A DNA stretch of 64,000 nucleotides. It comes from Microbacterium album (lineage in GTDB: Bacteria > Actinomycetota > Actinomycetes > Actinomycetales > Microbacteriaceae). Below the pieces are notes generated by a model. That model made no database searches. It was given only the letters and a program-made list of their open reading frames with translations, and was not told the DNA's origin. Within the stretch, counting starts at the first letter, position 1; each line of letters opens with the position of its first letter. The DNA lies in NCBI RefSeq assembly GCF_014643695.1, contig NZ_BMJY01000002.1, positions 193,676 through 257,675 on the forward strand, given 5' to 3'. The translations under genes were made by a program, and so were the position numbers. Positions 1 to 8,373 of this stretch are shown one piece after another.

Positions 1-293
1 AGCTCGGGAAGAGCGGCCTGCTGCAGGTCGCGCGATACGCCGGACGCGAGTGCGGCCAGTCCCGCCGCCAGCGCCACGAGCCCGTCGCCGCGGCGCGCGA
101 TCAGGCCGTGGTCCTCCAGCGTGCGCAGCAGCCGGTAGGCGACCGAGCGGTGCACGCCCAGCTCGGCGGCGAGCTCGTCGATCGTCATGCCGCGGTCGGC
201 GGCGGCCAGGATCTCGAGCAGCCGGATGCCGCGGCTGAGCGTCTGTGAGCCTGTCGCGGCCCGCGCGGGCGACGACGGTGCGCGGTCGGACAG
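1..293 (-). CDS. IclR-family transcriptional regulator, N-terminal part (runs off left edge)
   Basis: The visible part is a DNA-binding domain of IclR type: a first helix SRGIRLLEIL, then a helix-turn-helix around ELAAELGVHRSVAYRLL and a wing RTLEDHGLIAR. The effector-binding half lies outside the window, so the regulated pathway is unknown. The start is unusual. Between the in-frame stop at 315-317 and the conserved first helix there is no ATG, GTG or TTG. The only near-cognate codon is CTG at 291-293, and a perfect AGGAGG (299-304) sits five bases before it, so I use CTG. The next ATG (186-188) would delete the first helix. The gene reads leftward, away from nothing but the small acidic-protein gene behind it. 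Family assignment is firm for the DNA-binding half; the start codon is inference. Confidence 0.72.
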   Translation of the reverse strand, partial: MSDRAPSSPARAATGSQTLSRGIRLLEILAAADRGMTIDELAAELGVHRSVAYRLLRTLEDHGLIARRGDGLVALAAGLAALASGVSRDLQQAALPE

Positions 294-298
294 ACGGG

Positions 299-304
299 CC
301 TCCT
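299..304 (-). promoter_or_regulatory. Shine-Dalgarno AGGAGG deciding a CTG start
   Basis: On the minus strand AGGAGG is followed by CCCGT and then CTG (291-293), the ideal spacing for initiation. This supports a CTG start for the IclR-type gene, where no standard start codon is available upstream of the first helix. Confidence 0.55.
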
Positions 305-384
305 CGGGGGACGGTCACGGATGGGACCATCCTACGGCCACGTTCGATTATCGAACCGATCGGGCCCCCGGGCGTGGCGGCACT

Positions 385-825
385 TCAGTCGTCGTCGTCA
401 TCGTCGTCGTCGTCATCGTCATCGTCGTCGTCGTCATCCCAGTCGTCGTCCCAGTCGTCGTCATCGTCGTCCCAGTCCCGCTCCACGTCGACGGGCGGCG
501 GCGGCGCGACGGGAACGGGGGTGGTCGGCGGCGTCGGCGACGGCGTGGGGGTGTGCGTCGGCGTCGGCGTCGCGGTGGGCGTCGTGGGTGGGGTCGGCGT
601 CGGCGTCGGGGTGGTGGTCTCCGCGATGAGGGGCGTGTCGTCGATCACCGTGGTGGGGTGCCGGGCCTCCGCCGGCTGCAGCGCCTGCGCGACCGCCACC
701 GCGCCCACGCCGATCGCCGAGAGGCTGAGCAGCGCGCCCGCGGCGAGGGCGAGGGCACTGCGGTGACGGCGCAGACGCGCGCCGGGGCGGGAGTCGTGCG
801 CGACGTCTTCGGATCGATCGGTCAT
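385..825 (-). CDS. membrane-anchored Pro/Thr-rich protein with poly-aspartate C-terminus
   Basis: Unrecognised protein of 146 aa. Residues 1-23 are basic and presumably cytoplasmic. Residues about 24-46 form one hydrophobic helix (LALAAGALLSLSAIGVGAVA), acting as a signal anchor or signal peptide. After about 20 ordinary residues comes a Thr-Pro repeat stretch, typical of an extended, possibly O-glycosylated cell-wall spacer. The C-terminus is blocks of Asp separated by single Trp residues: six Asp, Trp, three Asp, Trp, then 17 Asp up to the stop. The tail is encoded by GAC/GAT triplets, so the DNA is a simple triplet repeat that could change length in frame. It is the last gene of the leftward cassette and its ATG overlaps the stop of the kinase gene by 4 nt (ATGA). 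A dense acidic tail could bind cations or a basic partner; that is inference. Confidence 0.7.
   Translation of the reverse strand: MTDRSEDVAHDSRPGARLRRHRSALALAAGALLSLSAIGVGAVAVAQALQPAEARHPTTVIDDTPLIAETTTPTPTPTPPTTPTATPTPTHTPTPSPTPPTTPVPVAPPPPVDVERDWDDDDDDWDDDWDDDDDDDDDDDDDDDDD
388..480. repeat. GTC/ATC triplet repeat encoding the Asp tail
   Basis: On the plus strand this is runs of GTC with occasional ATC, broken by CCA (Trp on the coding strand). It encodes the poly-Asp end of the membrane-anchored protein. Gain or loss of triplets would stay in frame. Confidence 0.85.
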
Positions 826-1919
826 GCGGGAATCCTCTCCTGAGGGAAGTCTGTCAGCAGGGCGAGCTCCGCGTCGGCGAGCGCACGCCAGCGCGGGCGG
901 TATCGATGCACGCACGCGATGCGGAAGCGGGCGGCGAGCCGCCATGCCTCCAGCCGTGCGGAGTCGACGTGCAGGGCGTCCGCGGCCCGGGAGATCGCGG
1001 CGAGCGCGATCGCGCCGCGGGGTGCCGGCCAGCGCTCCTGACGCACGGCGAAGTCCACGTGAGCGGCGAGGTTCCCCAGATCGAGGGCGGGGTCGGCGAG
1101 CGCGGTCGTGTCGAGGTCGATCAGGGACAGGCCGTGCTCCGGGTGCCACAGGATCTGCTGGTCGTGCAGGTCGCGGTGGGCCGGCACTGCGGCACGGGCC
1201 GGCAGGGCTGCGAGGGTCTCGCCGATCCGGTCGGCCGCGGTCGCCAGCGCGCGGCCGTCGACGTCCCGGTCGCCCTCGACGGCCGCGGCGTGCCGGGCCC
1301 ACGTGCGCAGGATCTGCCCCTCGTCTTCCGCCGTGTGGCGCGGCCAGTCCTCCCCGTCGGCCGGGCGGCGGGCGAGGACGGCGGGCCACGCCTCGGCCCA
1401 CGCCGCCCACAGCGTGCGCCACTCGGCATCGGCGCACGTCGCGCCCAGGCTCGCGAGGTCGCGGCCCGGCAGCGCGGCGTAGGTCACGACGTGCTCGTCG
1501 CCGCCGCGGATCCCGGCGACTCCGAATCCCGTGCGGAAGAAGGCCCCGCGCCGGTGCGCGTCGACCACCCCGCCCGTGCGCCCGGGACGCACGACCTTGG
1601 CGTAGCCGTCGTCGGTGCGCACCACCGCCCGGCGACCGGGCCGATGGCTCACGAGCGTCCCGCGTGCCACGGTCGCCGCCAGTCCGGGCAGGGCGGGATC
1701 CTCGCCCGCGGGCAGCACCCGCACGCCTTCGCCGGCTGCCGCGTAGGCTCCGCGCACGCGGCCGCCGCTGCGCAGCTCGACGGGAAGGCGTCCACCGGGG
1801 CGCTTCGCCGGCCAGGCGCGCACGGCCTGCCAGACGGCGCCGTCCGCCTCGACGCGATGCGGAAGCGTGGCCCGGTCCGCGCCGTGGCGGACCGCGACGT
1901 ACGGGGGGTGATCGCTCAT
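822..1919 (-). CDS. APH-fold phosphotransferase (kinase) 1
   Basis: A 365-aa protein of the aminoglycoside phosphotransferase/choline kinase fold. The Brenner-type catalytic motif is HRDLHDQQ starting at His248 (catalytic Asp250), followed by the metal-binding LIDLD motif and then DLGNLAAHVDF, all in canonical order. About 110 residues precede the recognisable kinase fold. The substrate cannot be read from sequence; family members phosphorylate small hydroxylated molecules such as aminoglycosides, sugars or choline. The ATG overlaps the stop of the second kinase by 4 nt, and this stop overlaps the ATG of the acidic protein by 4 nt, so three products are translationally coupled. Beside an ABC exporter and glycosyltransferases, it may modify or inactivate an exported glycoside (inference). 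Confidence 0.82.
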   Translation of the reverse strand: MSDHPPYVAVRHGADRATLPHRVEADGAVWQAVRAWPAKRPGGRLPVELRSGGRVRGAYAAAGEGVRVLPAGEDPALPGLAATVARGTLVSHRPGRRAVVRTDDGYAKVVRPGRTGGVVDAHRRGAFFRTGFGVAGIRGGDEHVVTYAALPGRDLASLGATCADAEWRTLWAAWAEAWPAVLARRPADGEDWPRHTAEDEGQILRTWARHAAAVEGDRDVDGRALATAADRIGETLAALPARAAVPAHRDLHDQQILWHPEHGLSLIDLDTTALADPALDLGNLAAHVDFAVRQERWPAPRGAIALAAISRAADALHVDSARLEAWRLAARFRIACVHRYRPRWRALADAELALLTDFPQERIPA

Positions 1920-3007
1920 GTCAGCAGCTCCTCGGCGCTCTCGAGCGCGGCGGTCGTCCGCGCAGGCCAGTCGGGATGTCCGGTGCGGAAGGGCTCCGCG
2001 GCCCGCTGCAGCTGCGCCAGCGCCTGCCACGAACGCACGGCGCGCGGGTCGGCGCGTCCGCCCGCCTCGCGATAGCCGTCGATCAGGGCCTGAGTCCCGC
2101 CCGCGGCGAGGTGGCTGCCCAGGTCCAGGGCGGCGGGCGCGGACACCGCCCGGTCGAAGTCGATGAGCCGCACGCTCCGACCGTCGGTGAGCACCTGATC
2201 CGGCGACAGATCGCCGTGCGCGACGACCCGTTCCGGGTCGGTCAGGAGGGCGGCGAGGCGCCGGGCGACGCGGGTCGCGCGCGCCTCGAGCTCGGGGAGA
2301 AGGATCGCGACCGCGTCGGCCGCGCACCGCGCGCGCTCCGCCGGATCGACCGCGGGCGGCGCCACGGCCCCGAGGGAGGCGGAGTGCACGGCGGCGAGCG
2401 CCGCGCCCGCTCGCCGCTCGAGTTCCGCGTCGGGCCGCGTGCTCAGATCGCCGTCGCCCCACCAGGGCGTGCTCGTGGCGCCCTTCTGCACGCGGCGCGG
2501 AGGGAGCACGGGCATCCCGGCGCGAGCCAGCCGGGCGGCGACCTCGGCGCCCGTGCCGTCGTCCCCCGCCGCGATCTTGAGGGCGTGGCCGCGCCAGCGC
2601 AGCAGCAGCCGGCGATGGGGGTTGTAGCGCAGCACGGCGGACTCCCGCAGGAGCGCGGGCTCCGCCTCGAGCAGGCGGCGCACGCGCGGCGCGAGCAGGC
2701 GGTCGGCGTGCGCCGGACCGGTCATCGTCACGGCCGACAGCTGTCGCACCCCGCCTCGCACGACGGCGGCCCGGCGGCGGGTCTTCTCGAGCTTGTCGGG
2801 CGCGGCGTAGGACGCGATCCACACCGGTCCGTCGGGGCCGCGCACCGCCGCCACGACGGCCGTGCCCGGCTTGTAGCGGATCCGTTCGATCGCGCTGGGC
2901 GCGCCCAGCGCCTCGGCCCGCAGGTCGTCGTCGAGCACGACCGGCAGATCCGGCAGGCGAGGGTCGCTCTCGCTGAGCCGGCGGGACGCTTCGGCAGCGG
3001 AGAGCAT
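1916..3007 (-). CDS. APH-fold phosphotransferase (kinase) 2
   Basis: A second APH-fold kinase, 363 aa. The catalytic loop HGDLSPDQ starts at His264 (Asp266), the metal-binding motif is RLIDFDRA, and ALDLGSHLAAGG follows. The N-terminal half (YKPGTAVVAAV, RYNPHRRLLLRW) looks like a diverged kinase N-lobe. It has clearly diverged from the neighbouring kinase, so it is not a recent duplicate and may act on another substrate or another step. ATG 3005-3007 overlaps the exporter stop by one base (TGATG); GTG 3008-3010 is an equally possible start giving a 4-nt overlap. The stop overlaps kinase 1 by 4 nt. Confidence 0.82.
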   Translation of the reverse strand: MLSAAEASRRLSESDPRLPDLPVVLDDDLRAEALGAPSAIERIRYKPGTAVVAAVRGPDGPVWIASYAAPDKLEKTRRRAAVVRGGVRQLSAVTMTGPAHADRLLAPRVRRLLEAEPALLRESAVLRYNPHRRLLLRWRGHALKIAAGDDGTGAEVAARLARAGMPVLPPRRVQKGATSTPWWGDGDLSTRPDAELERRAGAALAAVHSASLGAVAPPAVDPAERARCAADAVAILLPELEARATRVARRLAALLTDPERVVAHGDLSPDQVLTDGRSVRLIDFDRAVSAPAALDLGSHLAAGGTQALIDGYREAGGRADPRAVRSWQALAQLQRAAEPFRTGHPDWPARTTAALESAEELLT

Positions 3008-4812
3008 CACGACGCCTCCCTCAATGACGTGCGGAACCACTCGGACACGCGGGAGCTGGGCCGGGCGAGCAGCTCGTCCGGCGCGCCGTCCTCGACGATC
3101 CGCCCCTGTTCGATCCACAGGATGCGATCCGCGCCGCGGATGCCGGCCGGATCGTGGGTGATCGACACGGTCGTCCGCCCCCGCGTCAGCTCGGCGATCG
3201 ACTCCGTCACGGCCGCCTTCGCGGCGGGATCGAGCCCCGTCGTCGCCTCGTCGAGCACCACGATGGGCGCATCGCGCAGGAGCGCCCGGGCGATCGCGAT
3301 CCGCTGGCGCTGACCGCCGGACAGCGTGTCCCCGCGCCCGCCGAGCACCGTGTCGTAGCCGTCCGGCAGCTGCACGATGAAGTCGTGCGCGCGTGAACGC
3401 CGCGCCGCGGCCTCCACCTCGGCGTCGCTCGCCCCGTCCCGGCCCGCGCGGATGTTCTCGCGCACGGTCGTCGCGAACAGCACCGATTCCTGGAGCACCA
3501 CGGTGACGTTTCCCCGCAGGCTCGCCAGCGTGGCGTCGCGCACATCCACGCCGTCGATCCTGATCGCGCCGGCCGCGGGGTCGGCCGCACGCACGATCAG
3601 GCTCGCGAGCGTGGTCTTCCCGGCCCCGGACGGCCCCAGCAGGCACACGGTCTCGCCCGGCCGGATGCGGGTCGACAGCCCGTCGAACAGGAGGCGCCCG
3701 TGGCCGTCGTACACCGTGATGTCGTCGAACAGGAGGTCTCCGCGGACACGCCCCAGCGCGCGGGCGCCGGGGCGGTCGGCGATCACGACGGGCTCGTCCA
3801 GCAGCTCCGCGACGCGCTCGCCGGAGGCCGTGGCGCGCGCGATCCGGCCCGTGTACTTGGCGAGGTCCTTGAGCGGGCGCAGCGCGATCTTGAGGTACAT
3901 CGTGAAGATCACCAGGTCGCCCGGCGTCATGGCGCCGGCCATGACGCGCCATCCGCCCGCGACCAGCACGGCCGCGAGCGCGACGCCCACGATCACGTCG
4001 GTGCCGCGCTCCAGCGCAGCCGCGAGCCGGCGCGAGCGGACGCCCTGCGCGAGGGCCTTCTGGTTGCCCCGGTCGAACGCCCGCACGCGCTGATGCTCCA
4101 GGCCGTAGGCCTGGACGACGCGGATCGCGCCCAGCGTCTCCGCCGCGGTGTTGGCGAGGTCCCCCTCGCTGCGGCGGCTGGAGCGGGCCGCGGCCGTAAT
4201 GCGGGGTGTGCCGCCGCGTGAGAGCAGGAGGTAGGCCGCGGCCGCCAGCAGCACCACGACCGCGAGCAGCGGATCGAGCACCGTCATGACCACCGCGAGG
4301 ACGACGAGCGTGATGATGTTGCCCACGAGCGGCAGGCCGGCGGTGACGGCGACCTCCTGCAGGCGCCCGATATCGCCGATGATGCGCTGCACGGTGTCGC
4401 CCGCCGGCGACTTCGCGTGGTACTGCAGGCTCAGCGACTGCAGGTGCGAGAACACGCGGGCGCGCAGGGCCGTGGCCACGCGGGAGCCGACCAGTGCGAA
4501 GGCGATGGTCGAGCAGTACTGCACGATGGCCCGCAGGCCGACGATGCCCACGAGGAGCACGCCGCACGCGATCAGCAGGGCCGGGGTCGCGGGCGGCTGG
4601 CCGGCCGCCGCCCCGCGATCGGCGCCGAGGCTGACGGTGACCGCATCGACCACGACCTTGACCGGCCACGGCTCGAGCACGCGCAGCGCGACCTCCGCGA
4701 GCAGCGCGACGAGGCCGCCCGCCATGAGCAGACGGTGGGAGCGCAGGTGCGGTCTGGCGATCCCGATCGTCGTGCGCAGCGCACCGCGGCGCAGGGCCGG
4801 GTCCCGGCTCAT
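3007..4812 (-). CDS. ABC exporter, fused membrane and ATPase domains (MsbA/LipA-exporter type)
   Basis: A 601-aa half-transporter that should work as a homodimer. The N-terminal six-helix type-1 exporter domain (about 1-320) includes the typical coupling-region sequence DTVQRIIGDIGRLQE. The nucleotide-binding domain follows, with Walker A GPSGAGKT (Lys399), a Q-loop VVLQES, signature LSGGQRQRIAIARALL, Walker B IVVLDEATTGLD and H-loop THD, so it should be catalytically intact. Such proteins flip lipids, glycolipids, peptides or drugs outward. Its ATG overlaps the stop of the upstream glycosyltransferase by 4 nt. Position between glycosyltransferases and kinases makes it the likely exporter of the cassette's product. 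No periplasmic-adaptor or peptidase domain is present. Confidence 0.92.
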   Translation of the reverse strand: MSRDPALRRGALRTTIGIARPHLRSHRLLMAGGLVALLAEVALRVLEPWPVKVVVDAVTVSLGADRGAAAGQPPATPALLIACGVLLVGIVGLRAIVQYCSTIAFALVGSRVATALRARVFSHLQSLSLQYHAKSPAGDTVQRIIGDIGRLQEVAVTAGLPLVGNIITLVVLAVVMTVLDPLLAVVVLLAAAAYLLLSRGGTPRITAAARSSRRSEGDLANTAAETLGAIRVVQAYGLEHQRVRAFDRGNQKALAQGVRSRRLAAALERGTDVIVGVALAAVLVAGGWRVMAGAMTPGDLVIFTMYLKIALRPLKDLAKYTGRIARATASGERVAELLDEPVVIADRPGARALGRVRGDLLFDDITVYDGHGRLLFDGLSTRIRPGETVCLLGPSGAGKTTLASLIVRAADPAAGAIRIDGVDVRDATLASLRGNVTVVLQESVLFATTVRENIRAGRDGASDAEVEAAARRSRAHDFIVQLPDGYDTVLGGRGDTLSGGQRQRIAIARALLRDAPIVVLDEATTGLDPAAKAAVTESIAELTRGRTTVSITHDPAGIRGADRILWIEQGRIVEDGAPDELLARPSSRVSEWFRTSLREAS

Positions 4813-5921
4813 GCGGCGGTCCTCTCGGGCAGGTGCGCGAGGATGCCCTCGAGCACCGTCCGCCAGTCGTGCCGGTCCCGCGCGGTCCGTCGCGCGGCGG
4901 CGCCGAGGCGCTCGGCGAGGCCGCGCTCGTCGCGCAGGCGCGCGAGCGCGCGCCGGATGGCGGCGGCGTCGCCCGGCGCGACGAGGAGCCCCGTGGCCCC
5001 GTGCTCGATGATCGCCGGCAGCTGGCCCGTGCGCGACGCCACGACGGGCAGGCCGCTGGCGAGGTATTCGTACACCTTGAGGGGCGAGAAGTAGTCGTCT
5101 GCCGAAGCGGGGTACGGGGCGACGCCCACGTCCATGCGGGCCAGCAGCGCCGGGATCCGGTCGTTCGCCACAGCGCCGTGGAAGCGCACGCGCGCCGCGA
5201 CCCGGCGCGCTCGCTCCTCCAGCCGCGAGCGCTCGGGCCCGTCGCCGATCACGACGAGCTCGGCATCCGCGAGCCCCGCGACGGCGTCGATCGCCGTCTC
5301 CACGCCGTGCCACGGCTTGAGCGACCCGACGAAGCAGACCCGCAGCGGACCGGGCTCGCGGCTCCCGGAGGAGCGGGCCGCGCCGAACCGGGACGTGTCG
5401 ACACCGTTGGCGGCCACGATCGGGCGTGCGGCTCCGAGACCCGCCGCCCACGCGGCGACGGGCGGTGACACGGCGGCCACGACCGCGGCGTGCGCGAACA
5501 GGCGGGCCGTGGTGGCGCGCGCGCCCGCGGCGTCGACGAGGGTGCGGAAGGCCCGCTGCTCGTCGATGAGCGGGGCGTTGACCTCGACGATCGACGGCGC
5601 GTCGATCCGGGTGGCGGCGTCCGAGAACAGCGAGTACCGCTCGTACACGAGATCGCAGCCGTCGGCCCGCGCCCGGGCGGCGAGCTCGGCCGCGGCGCGC
5701 GCCACGTGCCGCTCCCGCTGAGCCGGCTCGCCCTTGGGCACGGCGACCTCGACGATGCGCACGTCGTCGAGCGAGGACCCCCCGCCCCGACGGGTGCAGT
5801 ACACCGTGACCTCGTCGCCGCGGCGGCGGAACTCCCGCACGATCTGCCGCACGTGCACGGAGGCGCCCTTGTCGCCGAGGACCGGGATCCCCGGATCGGC
5901 GCACACGTATGCCACGCGCAT
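4809..5921 (-). CDS. GT4-family glycosyltransferase
   Basis: A 370-aa retaining GT-B glycosyltransferase. It starts VAYVCADPGIPVLGDKGASVHV, the GT4 acceptor-side Rossmann motif with a glycine loop; the C-terminal half carries the donor-binding segment SPLKVYEYLASGLPVVAS, with the E-x7-type region, then GATGLLVAPGD. It transfers a sugar from a nucleotide sugar to an acceptor on the cytoplasmic side; donor and acceptor are not readable. The ATG overlaps the stop of the next upstream glycosyltransferase by one base and its stop overlaps the exporter ATG by 4 nt. No membrane helix is visible. Confidence 0.9.
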   Translation of the reverse strand: MRVAYVCADPGIPVLGDKGASVHVRQIVREFRRRGDEVTVYCTRRGGGSSLDDVRIVEVAVPKGEPAQRERHVARAAAELAARARADGCDLVYERYSLFSDAATRIDAPSIVEVNAPLIDEQRAFRTLVDAAGARATTARLFAHAAVVAAVSPPVAAWAAGLGAARPIVAANGVDTSRFGAARSSGSREPGPLRVCFVGSLKPWHGVETAIDAVAGLADAELVVIGDGPERSRLEERARRVAARVRFHGAVANDRIPALLARMDVGVAPYPASADDYFSPLKVYEYLASGLPVVASRTGQLPAIIEHGATGLLVAPGDAAAIRRALARLRDERGLAERLGAAARRTARDRHDWRTVLEGILAHLPERTAA

Positions 5922-7153
5922 CAGGCCACTGCCTCCCGGGTCGCCGTGAGCTCGGCGAGCCGCGCGGCCTGGCGCCGGGAGTCGAAGCGCTCCTCGACCA
6001 GCCGCCGCGCGGCCGCGGCCATGCGCACGCCGTCGGCCTGGCCCCGCGCAAACGCGCCCAGCGCGCCCGTGAGGGAATCCGCGTCGCCGGGGCGGCAGAG
6101 CAGCCCCGTCTCGCCCGGGATGACGACCTCGGGGATGCCCGTCACGGCGGTCGCTACGCAGGGCACCCCCGTCGCCATGGCCTCCAGCAGCACGGTCGGG
6201 AGTCCGTCGGCGTTGCCGTCCTGCGCGACGACGCAGGGCGCCGCGAACACGTCGGCCTCGCGCAGCAGAAGGGCGATCTCGTCCTGGGGGAGAGGCCCGA
6301 GCAGGCGGACCCGCTCCTCGAGCCCGAGGCCCGTGCGCCGAGCCGCGAGGTCGTCCGCGAGCTCCCCGCCTCCCGCGATATCGAGCACCGCGTCCACGCC
6401 CTCGTCGCGCAGCGCCGCCATCGCGTCGATCAGCACGGCGAACCCCTTCTTCTCGACCAGCCGGCCGACCGCGAGCACGCGCAGCGGCGTGCGCGGCGGT
6501 GCCGGCGGGCGGTACGGGAACCGCGACAGCTCGAGGCCGTTGTAGACGAGGTGGATCCTGTCCGCGAGCTGCGGCATGCGCTCGCGCAGGTGCCGCACGT
6601 TGAACTCGCTCACGGTCGCGACGAACGCCGCGTCCCGGACCTTCCGCACCAGGTCGGCGGGGTCGACCTGGTCGTGGAAGAGATCCTTGGCGTGCGCCGT
6701 GAACGAGTAGGGGACCCCGGAGAGCAGGCTCGCGAGCCGCGCCACGGTGGTCGCGGACGAGGCGAAGTGGGCGTGGAGATGATCGATCCCCTCTTCACGG
6801 ACGCGCAGGGCCAGCGTGACGGCCTGGACCGCGTCGATCGGGTCCGCGGCGAGCAGCTCGCCGAGGTGCCTCCCCGCCGCGGCCTCCACGACGGCATCCG
6901 CGGATGCCGCGCGCAGGGCCTCCCACAGCGCCGATACGCGCGCGGGGCGGGGGAGATAGTGCACTGCCGCGCGCACCCGCGCGAGCTCCGGGTGGAAACG
7001 CGGGTCGCTGGTGGGACGCAGGGCGAACACGGTCAGCTCCTCGCCGCGCGCCTCGCGCGCCAGGAGCTCGGTGACGACGAACGTCTCCGAGAAACGGGGG
7101 TAGACCTTCACGACGTAGGCCGTGCGGATCGCCTCAGACCGCAACACGCTCAC
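5921..7153 (-). CDS. GT4-family glycosyltransferase
   Basis: A 410-aa GT-B enzyme of the colanic-acid/exopolysaccharide type. The N-terminus TAYVVKVYPRFSETFVVTE is the form seen in WcaL-like enzymes, followed by HLHAHFASSATTVA and AHAKDLF. The C-terminal half has VGRLVEKKGF and the donor motif DGLPTVLLEAMATGVPCVAT. It is presumably soluble or peripheral and extends a glycan started by another transferase. It overlaps the upstream gene by 20 nt (7134-7153) and the next gene by 1 nt, so it belongs to the same transcript. Substrate unknown. Confidence 0.9.
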   Translation of the reverse strand: MSVLRSEAIRTAYVVKVYPRFSETFVVTELLAREARGEELTVFALRPTSDPRFHPELARVRAAVHYLPRPARVSALWEALRAASADAVVEAAAGRHLGELLAADPIDAVQAVTLALRVREEGIDHLHAHFASSATTVARLASLLSGVPYSFTAHAKDLFHDQVDPADLVRKVRDAAFVATVSEFNVRHLRERMPQLADRIHLVYNGLELSRFPYRPPAPPRTPLRVLAVGRLVEKKGFAVLIDAMAALRDEGVDAVLDIAGGGELADDLAARRTGLGLEERVRLLGPLPQDEIALLLREADVFAAPCVVAQDGNADGLPTVLLEAMATGVPCVATAVTGIPEVVIPGETGLLCRPGDADSLTGALGAFARGQADGVRMAAAARRLVEERFDSRRQAARLAELTATREAVA

Positions 7154-8309
7154 CCCGTTCCGTCCGTGCGTCGAGCAGGTCGCCGGCCAGGCGCGAGACC
7201 GACGCGAGACCGTCGAGCGCGAGCGCCGAGCGCGACGTCTGCGTGCCGACCCGGGACGCGAACCACGCGCCGATCACGGCGGCGTCGATGTCGTCGGGCA
7301 GGGCCGTGTCGACGGCACCGGCGCGTGCGAGGGCGCGGGCCCGGATGAGCTGTTCGGCGCGACGCGCGACCCGGGGCACGACGAGGGCCGGGGTGCGGGT
7401 GCTCATGACCTCGCAGAGCGTGTTGTAGCCGCCCATGCACACGACGGCCGCCGCGCGCTGCGCGAGCGCCAGCACGTCGGGCACCCGACGTACGACGCGC
7501 GTGCCCTCGGCCGCTACGGCCCTCACCGCGGCGCGCTCCGCCGCGGGCATCTGCGGTCCCAGCACCACGAGGTGGCGGTACCCCTCGGGCACGGGGGCGG
7601 CGGCAGCCGCGGTCGCCAGACGCGCGCCATCCGCCCCGCCCCCGACCGTGGTCAGCACGAAAGGCTCGTCGACCGTGAAGCCCGCGCCCCGGGTGCGGCC
7701 CGCCGAGAGGTACCCGGTGTGCCGCACGAGCCCGCGCAGCCCCGCCGGGAGCTCGCCCGTGGCCGACGCATCGTGCACGGCCGGGTCGCCGAAGACCCAG
7801 ACCGCGTCGAACAGCCGCCGCAGCGATCGCCCGCCGCCGGCCGCCCGCCACTCGGCGCGCGCGACGTCGGGAGCGTCGAGCACGTCGCGCAGCCCCAGCA
7901 CCACGGCGCAGCCCGGCTGCTCGCGTCGCACGGCCCGCAGCGCGGAGTCGAGCTCGCGTGCCACCCCGAGGGGATGCCGGTCCACGATGATCAGGTCCGG
8001 GCGGAACGACGACACCGCCGCGTGGAAGGCCCCTCCCCGCACCGCGGCCAGCGTGTCGAGGTCGACGTCGAGCGCGCGGGCGGCGTAGCCGTCCGGCTCG
8101 CGCCGCACGCCGGGAACGATGAGCCAGTCCCAGCCCGGGGGAGGCGGGAACTCGGTCGCCTCCGGCCTCCCAGCGATGAGCATCCCCGTCACGGCCTCCC
8201 CGCGCTCGCGGCCGAGTCGCTCGGTCAGGGCGTGGGCCAGCGCCAGGTTGCGGCGGATGTGGCCCAGACCGACCGAGTCGTGGGAATACAGGACAATGCG
8301 GATCGTCAC
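7134..8309 (-). CDS. MurG/GT28-like predicted glycosyltransferase, first gene of cassette
   Basis: A 391-aa protein of the predicted-glycosyltransferase family related to GT28. It begins IRIVLYSHDSVGLGHIRRNLALA, the glycine-rich HxxxGHxxR-like motif of this family, has VILVDRHPLG-like central residues, and carries a donor-site segment CMGGYNTLCEVMS followed by PALVVPR. The GTG start at 8307-8309 is preceded by AAAGAGG nine bases upstream. The nearest upstream ATG would add about 27 residues that look non-coding. As the most upstream member of the leftward cassette it may set the first glycosylation step. Substrate not identified. Confidence 0.85.
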   Translation of the reverse strand: MTIRIVLYSHDSVGLGHIRRNLALAHALTERLGRERGEAVTGMLIAGRPEATEFPPPPGWDWLIVPGVRREPDGYAARALDVDLDTLAAVRGGAFHAAVSSFRPDLIIVDRHPLGVARELDSALRAVRREQPGCAVVLGLRDVLDAPDVARAEWRAAGGGRSLRRLFDAVWVFGDPAVHDASATGELPAGLRGLVRHTGYLSAGRTRGAGFTVDEPFVLTTVGGGADGARLATAAAAAPVPEGYRHLVVLGPQMPAAERAAVRAVAAEGTRVVRRVPDVLALAQRAAAVVCMGGYNTLCEVMSTRTPALVVPRVARRAEQLIRARALARAGAVDTALPDDIDAAVIGAWFASRVGTQTSRSALALDGLASVSRLAGDLLDARTERGERVAV

Positions 8310-8373
8310 GCGGATAACCTCTTTCCTTCGACCATCAGCCTGACCGGCGTGGCGAAGGCCAGCATGAGACGGC

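Noticed and set aside
388..480. GTC repeat as sequencing or assembly artefact
   Set aside because: The repeat is in frame with a coherent anchored protein, and Trp codons interrupt it regularly; variation in length remains possible.
824..3313. 829-codon open frame on the plus strand opposite the kinase and exporter genes
   Set aside because: Arg/Pro/Gly-rich shadow of the minus-strand genes with no domain motif; the opposite strand has clear catalytic motifs.
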